Shown in pieces: positions 7,457-17,300 of a DNA stretch of 64,000 nt. The translations under genes were made by a program, and so were the position numbers. Position 1 is the stretch's first letter, and each line of letters opens with the position of its first letter. A model generated the notes under the pieces. The model made no database searches. It saw only the letters and a list, made by a program, of their open reading frames with translations, and had not been told where the DNA came from. This DNA comes from CBDBLK01 sp965243145 (GTDB lineage Bacteria; Bdellovibrionota; Bacteriovoracia; Bacteriovoracales; Bacteriovoracaceae): positions 868,001 to 932,000 of the forward strand of contig CBDEUB010000002.1 of the NCBI GenBank assembly GCA_965243145.1, read 5' to 3'.

Positions 7457-8212
7457 ATGCGAGTTTTAGTCTTGTTCGGTTCCTCCAGCGACGAGTATGT
7501 CTACCGGCCATTGGTGGAGTCGCTGCAATCTTGTTGCCAGGTGGAGTGGGAAGTGGTTTCCGCCCACCGCGACCCCCAGCGCTTGGCCCAAGTCCTGCGC
7601 GATCGGGTTTATCACTTTGTGGTGGCCGGAGCGGGACTGGCGGCCCACTTGCCAGGAGTGGTGGCGAGCCAAGTGGAGTGTCCGGTGGTGGGGGTTCCCG
7701 TGGCGGCCCACTTCTCGGGCCTGGACGCTTTTCTCAGTATTGTGCAAATGCCCTTTGGGGTGCCGGCCATCGCCTGCGGCAGTGGTACCGAAAGGCAAAT
7801 TGCCCCCTGGGTGGCCCAGTTGCAACAGTACCCGCTAGAAAATTTCACTTGCTTTCCAGTGGTCATCGACCCCACCGTCTTCGACTACGAGTACGCCCAA
7901 CGGGAGTGGAAGCGCTTGAGCGACTTCGCCCGGGAACGGGAAGTCAGTTTGGAATTGTGTGAAGAGGCCATTCCCCAAAGGCCAAATATCGTTCTGGTGA
8001 CCGATCCCAAACGGGTAGTGGATGGCCCCGAACGCACTTGCGCCCTCCACAGCTATCTCTTGGATCAAACCGCGTGCCGGCAACCCCGCTACGCTTTAAA
8101 TTTGTTTCACTGTGCCCGCGAACGGGGCGGCCTGTGGGTGGGAACCAACAACTCCCGCAATGCCCTCAAGGCCTGGTTGCAGTGGCGGGACATTTTGCGG
8201 AGGGTGAACTGA
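7457..8212 (+). CDS. purE: N5-CAIR mutase / AIR carboxylase with C-terminal extension
   Basis: Residues 1-160 carry PurE motifs: VLFGSSSDEYV (phosphate loop), VVSAHRDPQRL, VVAGAGLAAHLPGVVASQ and LSIVQMPFGVPAIACGSG. The enzyme makes CAIR from N5-CAIR (class I) or from AIR plus CO2 (class II). No purK is seen here, so which class applies is open. A further 90 residues (to RRVN) have no family I recognise, against a usual PurE length near 165. The extension includes LVTDPKRVVDGPERTCALHS and GLWVGTNNSRNAL. The stop overlaps the purC start (TGATG). Confidence 0.88.
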   Translation: MRVLVLFGSSSDEYVYRPLVESLQSCCQVEWEVVSAHRDPQRLAQVLRDRVYHFVVAGAGLAAHLPGVVASQVECPVVGVPVAAHFSGLDAFLSIVQMPFGVPAIACGSGTERQIAPWVAQLQQYPLENFTCFPVVIDPTVFDYEYAQREWKRLSDFAREREVSLELCEEAIPQRPNIVLVTDPKRVVDGPERTCALHSYLLDQTACRQPRYALNLFHCARERGGLWVGTNNSRNALKAWLQWRDILRRVN

Positions 8213-9273
8213 TGACAACGCAACCAATTCTACACCAGGGCAGCGTGAAAGACATTTTGGGTGTCGAGGGCCGCGCACCCTATTTGTTCCGCTACAGCGA
8301 CCGCTATTCGGTTTTCGACTGGGGGGCCATGCCCGATGCCCTGGAGGGCAAGGGAGAGGCCCTGGCCTTTATGGCGGACTTTTTTTTCCGCCACTTTCCG
8401 ATGGGAATCAAGCACCACTCCCGAGGCCTTTGCAATGAGCGCGGAGAGAGTTTGCCCAAGGGCCAAGTGGGGCACTATCTCAAAGTCTCTCCAGTGCGGG
8501 TTTTGCGACCTCCTTTTGAAAACGGGCAATACGACTACCGCGCCTACGGCGATCGGCCCACCGGGGCACTGGTTCCCTTGGAAGTCATTTTCCGCTTTGG
8601 CGTACCGGCCGGATCGAGCTTGCTCAAGCGAGTTAGCGACCCCGCCTATTGCCACAGTTTGGGCCTCACTTCCCCCCCTCGCCAAGGGGAGCGCTTCGCC
8701 CGTCCGATCCTCGAATACTCCACCAAACTGGAGAGCAGCGACCGCTATTTAAACCTGGAAGAGGCCCGCCGTTTAGCGGGCCTCAGCGAGGGCGAGTGGC
8801 GGCGCTTGAGAGAGTGTTCTGAGGCCCTGGCAGTGCACCTCAAGGCCCTTTTCCAGGGTTGTGATATCGAACTGTGGGACGGCAAATTTGAGTGGGCCTT
8901 TGCCCCTTCGTTAGGAAAAGATGGCGAACGCGACTTTGAGGCGGTGGACAGCATCGGCCCAGACGAATTGCGCTTGAACTATCGGGGGATTCCCCTGAGC
9001 AAGGAAAACCTGCGCCAGTTTTACCAGGGAAGTGCCTGGCACTTGGCCCTGCAAGAGGCCAAACAGATCGCCCACCAACGGGGGGTGAGCGATTGGAAAT
9101 CCCTCTGCCTGGAGGAACTCAAGTCCGCACCCTCTCCCTTGAGCGGAGAAGTGAAGCGCGCCGCGGAGATGATGTATTTGGCCCTGGCCAATGCCCTGGC
9201 CACCAATGCGGGAGAAGGTGCGCCCTTTCCCAACGCCTGGCCCTTGCAACGGGTGGCGGAATTTTGGGCATGA
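8212..9273 (+). CDS. purC: SAICAR synthetase
   Basis: Ligates aspartate to CAIR. The start MTTQPILHQGSVKDILGV overlaps the purE stop by one base, indicating coupling. ATP-binding/N-terminal pattern LFRYSDRYSVFDWGAMPD, then FFRHFPMGIKHHSRG, RPTGALVPLEVIFRFGVPAGSSL (the PurC V-rN-yaaGS-like loop is altered to FRFGVPAGSS), RFARPILEYSTKLE and WDGKFEWAF...DSIGPDELRL. 353 residues, longer than the about 240 of many bacteria and nearer the longer clade. Confidence 0.93.
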   Translation: MTTQPILHQGSVKDILGVEGRAPYLFRYSDRYSVFDWGAMPDALEGKGEALAFMADFFFRHFPMGIKHHSRGLCNERGESLPKGQVGHYLKVSPVRVLRPPFENGQYDYRAYGDRPTGALVPLEVIFRFGVPAGSSLLKRVSDPAYCHSLGLTSPPRQGERFARPILEYSTKLESSDRYLNLEEARRLAGLSEGEWRRLRECSEALAVHLKALFQGCDIELWDGKFEWAFAPSLGKDGERDFEAVDSIGPDELRLNYRGIPLSKENLRQFYQGSAWHLALQEAKQIAHQRGVSDWKSLCLEELKSAPSPLSGEVKRAAEMMYLALANALATNAGEGAPFPNAWPLQRVAEFWA

Positions 9274-10589
9274 AAATCCTAGTCGTCGGCCCAGGCGGCC
9301 GGGAACACGCCCTGGCCGCCAAACTGGCCACCGAGGCGGGAGTCTCCCAAGTCCTGGTGGCCCCGGGCAATGCCGGCATGGCCAGCACTCCTAATCTCCA
9401 TTGTGAAGCAGTCAAGGCCAACGACGGGCATGGCCTCTTAGAGTTGTGCCGGCGGGAAAATCCGGGGTTGGTGGTGATCGGCCCCGAGGGGCCGCTGGCG
9501 GCGGGAGTGGGGGATCAATTGAGCGCCGCCGGTTTCCGGGTCTTTGGCCCCACCGCCGCGGCCGCGCGCCTGGAGAGTTCCAAAATTTTTGCCAAACAAC
9601 TGATGCGGGAACGGGGCGTCCCCACCGCCCGCGCACACGCCTACTCCAGTTGCGAGGAGGCCTTGGCGGGACTCTCCCAGTGGAATGTCGAGGCCGGAGT
9701 GGCCATCAAAGTGGACGGCCTGGCCAGCGGCAAGGGAGTGCGGGTGACTAATGATTGCAATGATGCCCGCGCCGCCGTGGAAGATTTTATGATCAACCCC
9801 CAAAGCAAAGTCAAAGGCCAGCGCCTGCTGGTGGAGGAACAGTTAAAGGGCCAGGAAGTGAGCGCTTTTTACCTGTGCGACGGAACCCACTTTCACCTGC
9901 TGGGCCTCGCTTGCGACTACAAGCGCTTGGGCGACGGTGGCCTCGGCCCCAACACCGGAGGCATGGGAGCGGTGGCCCCACCCCGCGCCCTGCACCCTTC
10001 CCTACCTCCTGGCCTAGAAGAAACCCTATCCACCAAAGTTGTCGCCCCCGTATTGGCGGAAATGCACCGGCGCGATCACCCCTTCGCCGGCATGCTGTTT
10101 GTGGGACTCATGGTGTGTGACGATGGCCCCCGAGTGCTGGAATTTAATGTGCGCTTTGGAGACCCCGAAACCCAGGCCTTGATGCCCCTCTTAGAGAGCG
10201 ATCTGCACCCCTACTTGTTGGCCTGCGTGGAAGGTACTTTGGCCCAGTTGCCCCCTCCCACCTTAAAAAAACAAACCGCCGTGCACATAGTGCTGGCCAG
10301 TGGAGGCTATCCCGACACGGGACAAACGCCCCTGTCACTCGGACACCCCATCACCTATCGAGGCGGCAATTGGCCAGGGGAATTGCCAGCAAAATTACAA
10401 GTGCCCCATATCCACCACTTTTTTGCCGGTGTCAGTGGGAGCGCGGAAAATCTCATCAACAATGGGGGGCGGGTACTGGGCATCACCGCCACCGGAGACG
10501 ACTTGCAACAGGCGCGCACCCGCGCTTACGCCGAAGTGGACAAGATTCACTTTGAAGGGGCGCAATGGAGGGGAGACATTGGGCGGTGA
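9270..10589 (+). CDS. purD: Phosphoribosylamine-glycine ligase
   Basis: ATP-grasp enzyme joining glycine to phosphoribosylamine. Starts MKILVVGPGGREHALAAKL (the N-terminal GGREHAL signature), with ATG overlapping the purC stop by 4 bp. ATP-grasp marks: IKVDGLASGKGV, LVEEQLKGQEVSAF, NTGGMGAVAPPR and VLEFNVRFGDPETQ. 439 residues, typical. Here the operon is interrupted: a convergent DUF4268 gene ends 12 bp downstream and purN resumes only after about 3.1 kb. Confidence 0.96.
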   Translation: MKILVVGPGGREHALAAKLATEAGVSQVLVAPGNAGMASTPNLHCEAVKANDGHGLLELCRRENPGLVVIGPEGPLAAGVGDQLSAAGFRVFGPTAAAARLESSKIFAKQLMRERGVPTARAHAYSSCEEALAGLSQWNVEAGVAIKVDGLASGKGVRVTNDCNDARAAVEDFMINPQSKVKGQRLLVEEQLKGQEVSAFYLCDGTHFHLLGLACDYKRLGDGGLGPNTGGMGAVAPPRALHPSLPPGLEETLSTKVVAPVLAEMHRRDHPFAGMLFVGLMVCDDGPRVLEFNVRFGDPETQALMPLLESDLHPYLLACVEGTLAQLPPPTLKKQTAVHIVLASGGYPDTGQTPLSLGHPITYRGGNWPGELPAKLQVPHIHHFFAGVSGSAENLINNGGRVLGITATGDDLQQARTRAYAEVDKIHFEGAQWRGDIGR

Positions 10590-10600
10590 AGACGGTTGAA

Positions 10601-11590
10601 TTATTCGCCGTCTTCATCGTCAATATCATCATCCAAGTTTTGGATTCGATGGGAAAATACTTTGTGGAATGCCTCGGCCCTTTCTTGAAACCAGCCGAAC
10701 AACTGAGGCCAGTTTTCTTCGTTTGTATAATCCATGGAATTATCATTATATTGAACAATCCTGCTGGATTTTGGTAGCTCTTTCCAATCTAAGCTGGCAT
10801 TTAATTCCGATTCTATCGAGTCTTTTTGTTTACTGAGAGATAGGAAGGCCTGCTTTTCCTTTGATGATCTTATATCGAGGTAACACCTGGCCTTTTCTCT
10901 GGATGAATTTAATGCGAGGATTATACGGAAATTTGATTTGCCTATAGAAATAGGATACCGAGACCGAGGCCAAGGTTGTTGAAGGCGAAGATTGGTAGAT
11001 TTTTTTTTCATATCATCCCGAAATTCCGTCCAAAATTGCTTTCGCAATAATTTTATTCCTGTCACCTCGCTGGCCTCTTTGGCCGATTTTATACTTCTGG
11101 CCCAATCATTTGGCCGTGAAATAAGGTTAAATTTGGGAGCAAGTTGAGAGTCGCCTATCTTCCACAATTCTATTTCCAGGCCAAAAAATGCCACATCATC
11201 CGAAGTCTTTTCGTTGATCCAATCCAAAGTTTTTCTGTGTTCATCGTCAATTTTTTCAGCAATCCATACAACTGTTTCCGCATCATAACCGGATGCATAT
11301 GTCAGAAGCTGGCCCAAATGTTTGTGATCTGTTTTTTCAAGTTGGTTTTCAATGACGACACAACGATCCGAATCCGAAGAAGTATCTTTTGCCAATATAT
11401 CTACCTTGAATGACCCCACCGACTGTTCTGTACCTATAATTTCTAACTCTAATCCAATTGCCTCCCCGAGCAGAGAGATATTTTTATCTTCGGCCAACCA
11501 CGGAGTGAAGTCTTGGGCCTCGTCTTCCCAAAAATCTCTAAGGTCAACACGAGTTAGCTGTCCCAATTCACGGCCAGTTTTTTTATTCAC
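10601..11590 (-). CDS. DUF4268-type protein with nuclease-like N-terminus
   Basis: 329 residues matching the DUF4268 family as I remember it: FWEDEAQDFTPWLAEDKNIS, GSFKVDILAKD, VVIENQLEKTDHKHLGQLLT and AYASGYDAETVVWIAE-like text (LTYASGYDAETVVWIAEKID). The D...(E-N-Q-L) pattern with a following GQLLTY helix suggests a PD-(D/E)xK nuclease fold. The C-terminal half carries FRIILALNSSREKARCYLDI and ends in an acidic tail. Such proteins are often found near restriction and other defence genes. It is on the opposite strand to the purine operon, is AT-richer than its neighbours, and is divergent from tcmP. GAAGGTGA precedes the ATG. Confidence 0.65.
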   Translation of the reverse strand: MNKKTGRELGQLTRVDLRDFWEDEAQDFTPWLAEDKNISLLGEAIGLELEIIGTEQSVGSFKVDILAKDTSSDSDRCVVIENQLEKTDHKHLGQLLTYASGYDAETVVWIAEKIDDEHRKTLDWINEKTSDDVAFFGLEIELWKIGDSQLAPKFNLISRPNDWARSIKSAKEASEVTGIKLLRKQFWTEFRDDMKKKSTNLRLQQPWPRSRYPISIGKSNFRIILALNSSREKARCYLDIRSSKEKQAFLSLSKQKDSIESELNASLDWKELPKSSRIVQYNDNSMDYTNEENWPQLFGWFQERAEAFHKVFSHRIQNLDDDIDDEDGE

Positions 11591-11889
11591 CTTCTGGCCT
11601 CCCGTATAAAAGCAATCTGAACCATAGCTTAGATTATACCAAGCAAAAGGCCAAAATTATGTTGGAGGAAAATTTGATCCCCCTTTCGAGGATTTAAGAA
11701 ACCCGCTCGAAAATTCAATTGCCATTAGTATAAACACACTGAGCAAATGAAGTTTATTTACAAAAAGAGATGCGGAGAGTCTCGATTTTACTGGGCGTAA
11801 TATGCAATGATAAAAATGGAAAAAGGCCTTTCAAACTTGGTTTGACTTTAATTTATCGAGATGCTATTTAGAAACTCTCAAGTTGGAAA
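11591..11889. other. Divergent intergenic region between the DUF4268 gene and tcmP
   Basis: About 300 bp of AT-rich sequence with no gene. It holds a strong promoter candidate reading right (11842-11870). No inverted repeat or attachment-like duplication was recognised. Confidence 0.5.
11842..11870 (+). promoter_or_regulatory. Sigma-70-type promoter for tcmP
   Basis: TTGACT, 17-bp spacer, TATTTA. The start of transcription would fall near 11877, leaving a leader of only about 13 nt before the TTG start at 11890. Confidence 0.6.
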
Positions 11890-12987
11890 TTGCCCAACCA
11901 AAGAACGGACTTATTTGTGATCGACGATTTTTATAAAAGATTTTCTGAAGAAACAGAGGAAAAATTAAAATTATTTTCCTACTACCTAAAAGAATGGTTC
12001 CCTGTCTTTCTTAAAACTCCAGTAAGACAAATTAGAATTATTGATCTTTTTTGTGGCCCAGGAAAAGATGAAACGGGAAAAGAAGGGAGTCCCTTTAAAA
12101 TAATAGAGGTTATGGACAGTTTTAATAGAGAACACAATCAAGATTTTAAATCTAAAAAAATTGAAATTTTGTTTAATGATAAAAAATTACGCCACATAGA
12201 AAAATTAAAACAAGATATTAACAACAATGAAAATATCTCTAAAGAAGTAAAAAATATGATCGTTTATAAAAATCGTGAATTTAAAGAATTATTTTCTGAG
12301 ATAAAGGAAGATTTAAAGACCTCGGCCAATCTTATATTTTTAGATCAATTTGGCATAAAAGAAGTTACCAAAGATATTTTTAAAAACCTTTTTAAAATAC
12401 CCAAAACGGATTTTATATTTTTCATCTCTTCCAGTAGCGTGAAAAGATTTTTTGATCAAGACGAATTTCAAGAAGTGTGGTGGATGAATAGAGAAGATAT
12501 TAAAAAATCAGAACTAAAAAATATACACCGAATTATTACAGAAGAATATAAACAATTGGCCCCACAGGATGCTTATGTTATTCCCTTTACGCTAAAAAAA
12601 GAAACGAATATTTATGGCCTTATTTTTTGCTCTAAACACATTCTGGCCGCTGACAAGTTTTTACATATTGCATGGAAAGAAAATTTTTTAAATGGGGAAG
12701 CAAATTTTGATATTGACGAGGACGAACAGCAACAATTAAGTTTACTAGAGAAAAAACTAACAAAGATAGAGGCCTTTGAAAATAGACTTGAAAAAGAAAT
12801 ACTTGCAAGAAAAATTACCAATAATATAAACGCTTACAAATTTACTATTTCAAACGGATTTCTTCCTAAACACGCAAAAAAAGTTATTATTAAATTAAAA
12901 AACGATGACCATATTAAATTTGACGGCCGTTTAACCTTAACTTACAAATCATGCATAAAGAACCAAAATGGACAGGTTTTTTATTAA
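11890..12987 (+). CDS. tcmP: Three-Cys-motif partner protein
   Basis: 365 residues. It resembles the TcmP family, always found beside a three-cysteine radical-SAM-like protein, which is the next gene. Motifs: IRIIDLFCGPGKDE (methyltransferase-like SAM-binding loop), KIEILFNDKKLRHIEKLK, ANLIFLDQFGIKEV, DFIFFISSSSVKRF. A charged helical C-terminal part follows (LSLLEKKLTKIEAFENRLEK). The start is TTG, with an in-frame GTG ten codons downstream as an alternative. Strongly AT-rich and lysine/asparagine-rich compared with the purine genes, which points to transfer. The next gene follows after 18 bp with a GGAGG ribosome-binding site. Confidence 0.8.
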   Translation: MPNQRTDLFVIDDFYKRFSEETEEKLKLFSYYLKEWFPVFLKTPVRQIRIIDLFCGPGKDETGKEGSPFKIIEVMDSFNREHNQDFKSKKIEILFNDKKLRHIEKLKQDINNNENISKEVKNMIVYKNREFKELFSEIKEDLKTSANLIFLDQFGIKEVTKDIFKNLFKIPKTDFIFFISSSSVKRFFDQDEFQEVWWMNREDIKKSELKNIHRIITEEYKQLAPQDAYVIPFTLKKETNIYGLIFCSKHILAADKFLHIAWKENFLNGEANFDIDEDEQQQLSLLEKKLTKIEAFENRLEKEILARKITNNINAYKFTISNGFLPKHAKKVIIKLKNDDHIKFDGRLTLTYKSCIKNQNGQVFY

Positions 12988-13005
12988 CAAGGAGGTCAAT
13001 GAAAA

Positions 13006-13725
13006 ATGGCAACATTATCAAACATTGAATGGACTGAGGCCACATGGAATCCCTTAACTGGATGTAATAAGATCAGTCTTGGTTGCAAAAATTGTTATGC
13101 GGAAAAAATGTCTTATCGATTGCAAAATATGGGGCAATACAACTATAGAAATGGATTTCAACTCACTATGCATGAACATGCTCTTGAAATACCTCTAAAA
13201 TGGATAAGGCCAAGAATTATTTTTGTAAATTCTATGAGTGACTTGTTCCATCAAGATGTTCCAATTCCCTTTATAAAAAAAGTTTTCAAAGTTATGAACC
13301 GCTGTCCCCAACACCAATTCCAGGTTTTGACAAAGAGGGCGGATAGATTAGAAGAACTCTCTTCAAAATTGAATTGGACACACAATATTTGGATGGGTGT
13401 TAGCATAGAAACGCAAGATTATAAGTTTAGAATTGATCACCTTTTAAAAACAAAGGCCAAAGTGAAATTTTTGTCTCTTGAACCTTTACTTGGGCCACTG
13501 CCAAGATTGAAATTAAAAGGGATCGATTGGGTTATTGTTGGCGGGGAATCGGGAACAAATGCACGCCCCATAAAACCAGATTGGGTCATTCAAATTAAAA
13601 ACCAATGTGTTAATAAAAAAACTCCTTTCTTTTTCAAGCAATGGGGAGGAGTTAGAAAACACAAAACTGGACGCCTTTTAGAAGGGCGGACTTGGAATGA
13701 AATGCCTGTTTTAATCACCCCATAA
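13006..13725 (+). CDS. Gp37Gp68 / DUF5131 family three-Cys-motif protein
   Basis: Radical-SAM-like TIM-barrel family first named from phage Gp37/Gp68. The N-terminus IEWTEATWNPLTGC and CKNCYAEKM give C20-x6-C27-x2-C30, the presumed iron-sulfur cluster ligands. Downstream are IIFVNSMSDLFHQDVP, FQVLTKRADRL, IWMGVSIETQDY, FLSLEPLLGPLP, WVIVGGESGTNARP and PFFFKQWGG, all family hallmarks. 239 residues, normal. The substrate is unknown. It forms a two-gene unit with tcmP, inserted into the purine operon together with the DUF4268 gene. Confidence 0.88.
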   Translation: MATLSNIEWTEATWNPLTGCNKISLGCKNCYAEKMSYRLQNMGQYNYRNGFQLTMHEHALEIPLKWIRPRIIFVNSMSDLFHQDVPIPFIKKVFKVMNRCPQHQFQVLTKRADRLEELSSKLNWTHNIWMGVSIETQDYKFRIDHLLKTKAKVKFLSLEPLLGPLPRLKLKGIDWVIVGGESGTNARPIKPDWVIQIKNQCVNKKTPFFFKQWGGVRKHKTGRLLEGRTWNEMPVLITP

Positions 13726-13753
13726 ATTTGATAACTTGGGAGAACACGCTATA

Positions 13754-14398
13754 GTGAACACTCACAATCCAGCTTGTTTTATTCTGGCCTCAGGCCGGGG
13801 AGGCCACGCCGAGAATTTGGCCACTCTCTCCCTGGAGCGCGGTTTTGACTTCCGCGGACTGGTGAGCGACCGCGCCTCCGCTCCGGTGCTCGCGCGCATG
13901 CAACGACTCGAAGTTCCCCACTGGTGTGTGCCCTTTCCCGATTCCCAGCAGGGAACACTGGCGGAACGCCGCCGGAACCACGAGGCCCAAGTTTTGCAAA
14001 TCGTCCGCGGCCATTCGGCGGGGGCGGGCAAAATTTGGATTTTCTTGGCGGGCTACAAACGCCTTTTATCGGGCCAATTTTTGCGCGCCTTCTTCGATCC
14101 CGATCTCAAGATGTGCCGGGTGGTCAATGTCCACCCCTCCCTACTCCCCCGCTTTCCCGGCCTCAACGCCTACGCACAAGCACACCGGGCGGGAGTCACC
14201 GAGAGTGGCCATACCATTCACTTTGTCGACGAGGGCATGGACACTGGGCCAATGATCTCTCAAGAAAAATTCCAAGTCCCCCCCCAGTGCAGTTTGGCCG
14301 AGTTTGAGGCCCGAGGTTTGGCCCTGGAATACCGGGCCTATGCCCAGGTCTTCGAGTCGATTATGAGCGGGCGCTTTCACTGGAAAGGGGGATCATAG
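13754..14398 (+). CDS. purN: Phosphoribosylglycinamide formyltransferase
   Basis: Transfers formyl from 10-formyl-THF to GAR. Motifs: ILASGRGGHAENL (phosphate loop), VNVHPSLLPRFPGLNAYAQA (catalytic N-H-P), SGHTIHFVDEGMDTGPMI (H and D of the active site). Start taken at GTG 13754 because of the upstream GGGAGAACAC, a leader also seen before purF (GGGAGAACACACC-GTG). First purine gene after the inserted cassette. Stop and purL start overlap (TAGTG). Confidence 0.92.
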   Translation: MNTHNPACFILASGRGGHAENLATLSLERGFDFRGLVSDRASAPVLARMQRLEVPHWCVPFPDSQQGTLAERRRNHEAQVLQIVRGHSAGAGKIWIFLAGYKRLLSGQFLRAFFDPDLKMCRVVNVHPSLLPRFPGLNAYAQAHRAGVTESGHTIHFVDEGMDTGPMISQEKFQVPPQCSLAEFEARGLALEYRAYAQVFESIMSGRFHWKGGS

Positions 14399-17300
14399 TG
14401 TCCCAGTGGCCCATCTTGCATCGGTTTGAAGTGTGGCCGCTTTTTGGCGATCGCCGCCGGGGACGGTTTTATAAAATCATGCTGGAAGAAGGCCCATCAG
14501 AAAGCATAAAGGCCAAATTGGCAGAATGCTTCTTTGATCCCCAACAGGAAAAACTCCACTGGAGTGACTACCCCTTGCCCGAAAACATTTCCCATGTGGT
14601 GGAAGTTGAATACCGCCCGGGAGTGACCGACAACACTGGCCGCCAGGCGGAGGAAATCCTGTCCCTTTTGCAAATGAAAGGGCGGGTGTATTCGGGGCGT
14701 TTAATTTTGTTGGAGGGAGAATCTGAAGGCAAACGCCCGGAAGACTTTGGCAACCCCTTGATCGAAAATATCCAAATTGATGAGCGCCACCAATTTGAAC
14801 GGCGGCGACGCTTTCAAAATATCACGCTGCCACTGGTTCACCGGGAGTGCGCGCAGGATCGCCACTGCGAAAACTCCGCCATTCCCCTGAATGTGAGCGA
14901 TACCGAACTGGAAGAATTGTCCCGCCGCGGGTGTCTGGCCTTAAACCTGGAAGAGATGAAGGCCATCCGCGCCCACTTTGAAGGCCAAAAGGTGGCCAGC
15001 GATCGCCGCCGGCGCGGCCTGCCCAAATGGCCCACTCAATTGGAATTGGAAGTCATCGCCCAAACCTGGTCGGAACATTGCAAGCACAAAATTTTCGCCG
15101 CCCAAATCCACTACAGCGAGGGCGAATTTGAGCACTACCGCAAACTAGGGCAATGCACAGTCAACGGCCTCTACCCCGAATGGATCAAGCGACTGACCGG
15201 AGAAGTGATCGAAGAACGCCAACTCACCTGGGCGCGTTCCGTGTTCAGCGACAATGCGGGAGTGGTGCGCTTTGACTCCAACATCGACCTTTGCATTAAA
15301 GTTGAAACCCACAACGCCCCCTCGGCCCTCGACCCCTTCGCCGGGGCCTTGACCGGCATTTTGGGAGTCAACCGCGACATTTTGGGTTGCGGGATGGGGG
15401 CCAGGCCAATCGCCAACACCGATGTCTTTTGCGTGGCCAGTGCAAATCTTCCCTCGCGCGCCGGTGAAGCATCCCTACCGGCGGGAATCCCCCTGCCGGG
15501 GCCATTGCTCCAAGGTGTCCACCGCGGGGTTCAAGAGGGGGGCAATAAGAGCGGCATCCCCACCGTAGGCGGGGCCATATTCTTTGACGACAACTACGCG
15601 GGCAGGCCACTGGTCTTCTGTGGCACTGTGGGAGTGTTGCCTCAAACCCTGCCCGATGGCCACTTGGGCACTCGCAAAGGCGCACAAAAAGGCGACCTCA
15701 TCGTCGTCATCGGCGGGGCGGTGGGTGCAGACGGCATCCACGGGGCAACTTTCAGTTCCCTGGAACTCGGCCCCGACTCCCCCACCTCGGCGGTGCAAAT
15801 CGGCGACCCCATCACCCAAAAGCGCGTCCACGATTTTTTAATGCAAGCGCGGGACGCGTGCCTCTACAACTGCATCACCGACAACGGGGCGGGAGGCCTG
15901 TCCAGTTCAGTGGGAGAGATGGCCACCATCACCAACGGGGCACGCCTCGACTTGGCCGCCTGCCCGCTCAAATATGATGGCCTCGCCCCCTGGGAAATCA
16001 TGGTTTCCGAGAGCCAGGAGCGCATGACTCTGGCAGTACCCCCGCACTGCTGGGAAGACTTTTCCCGCTTGGCCAAAGGCCATGGCGTCGCCGCCCACCG
16101 TTTGGGAGAGTTTCACGACAGTGGCCGCTTGGAAGTGTACTTTGGAGAAAACCTAGTGGGCCTTATCGACCTGTCCTTTCTACACCAAGGTGTTCCCACC
16201 ATGCAACTGACGGCCCTTTGGGATGGCCCCAGGGAGCGCCCGGCCTGGTATCCCCCGCAGATCAAACCTCCATTGCACCAATCAGACTTAAAAGAGGCCC
16301 TGCTGCAAGTTTTGGCCTGTGAAACCGTCGCCAGCAAGGCGGCGTGGATCGAGCAATACGACCACGAAGTTCAGGCCGCCACCTACACCAAACCCCTGGT
16401 GGGCGAAAACCAGCGGGTGCCCGGCGACGGGGCGGTGTTGGGCCTGGCCCCCCACGGAGGCGAAGAAAACAACGGCATCGCCCTTGGCCACGGCCTGGCC
16501 CCGCGCCTGAGTTTGCACGACCCCTATATCATGGCCCAATACAGTGTGGACGAGGCGGTTCGCAATGCAGTGGCGGCGGGGGGAGATATAAAAACCCTGT
16601 GCCTGTTGGACAACTTCTGTTGGCCCAACCCGGTGGAAAGCGAGAGCAACCCCGAGGGGGCCTATCACTTGGGCCAACTGGTGCGCGCCTGCCGGGGACT
16701 CTACAGCATTGGCCGCGCCTACGGCACCCCACTGGTCAGCGGCAAGGACAGCATGAAAAACAATTTTCAAGGGCGCGACCGCTCGGGAAGGCCCCTCAAC
16801 ATGGCCATATTGCCCACCCTGCTGGTCACCGCCATGGCCAAAACCGATGTGCGCGCCACCACCACTCCCGAATTTCAAAACCCCGGTGATGTGGTCTATT
16901 GTCTGGGGGGTGCAGGGGATCAAACCCTACTGGGCAGCGAATTGAGCGAATTGTTCGACCTCCCCGGCGCATACCTCTCCCCCCTGCCCGATTTGCAGGC
17001 CGCCGATCTGGCCCGCAATGTGCGCCTGTACCAAACCTTTCACGCCTCCCTGCATGCCGGAGAAATTCAAAGTTGCCACGATGTCAGTGACGGGGGCCTG
17101 ATCACCGCCCTGTGCGAAGGCCTGTTTGAAGGCGGACTGGGGTTGGAATTGCGAGGAGAAGTGCGGGGCGCTCTGCCCTCCCTCTTCCACCAAGGCCCCG
17201 GACGCCTGGTGGTCAGCGTGGCCCCTTCACAAGTACAAGCCTTTGAACAGCGCTTTGCCGACCTCCCCAAACAAAAGTGGGGCGTGGTCAGTGACAGCGA

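Noticed and set aside
10601..13725. Purine operon regulation or enzyme role for the inserted genes
   Set aside because: Base composition, strand mixture and family identities point to an acquired cassette rather than purine metabolism.
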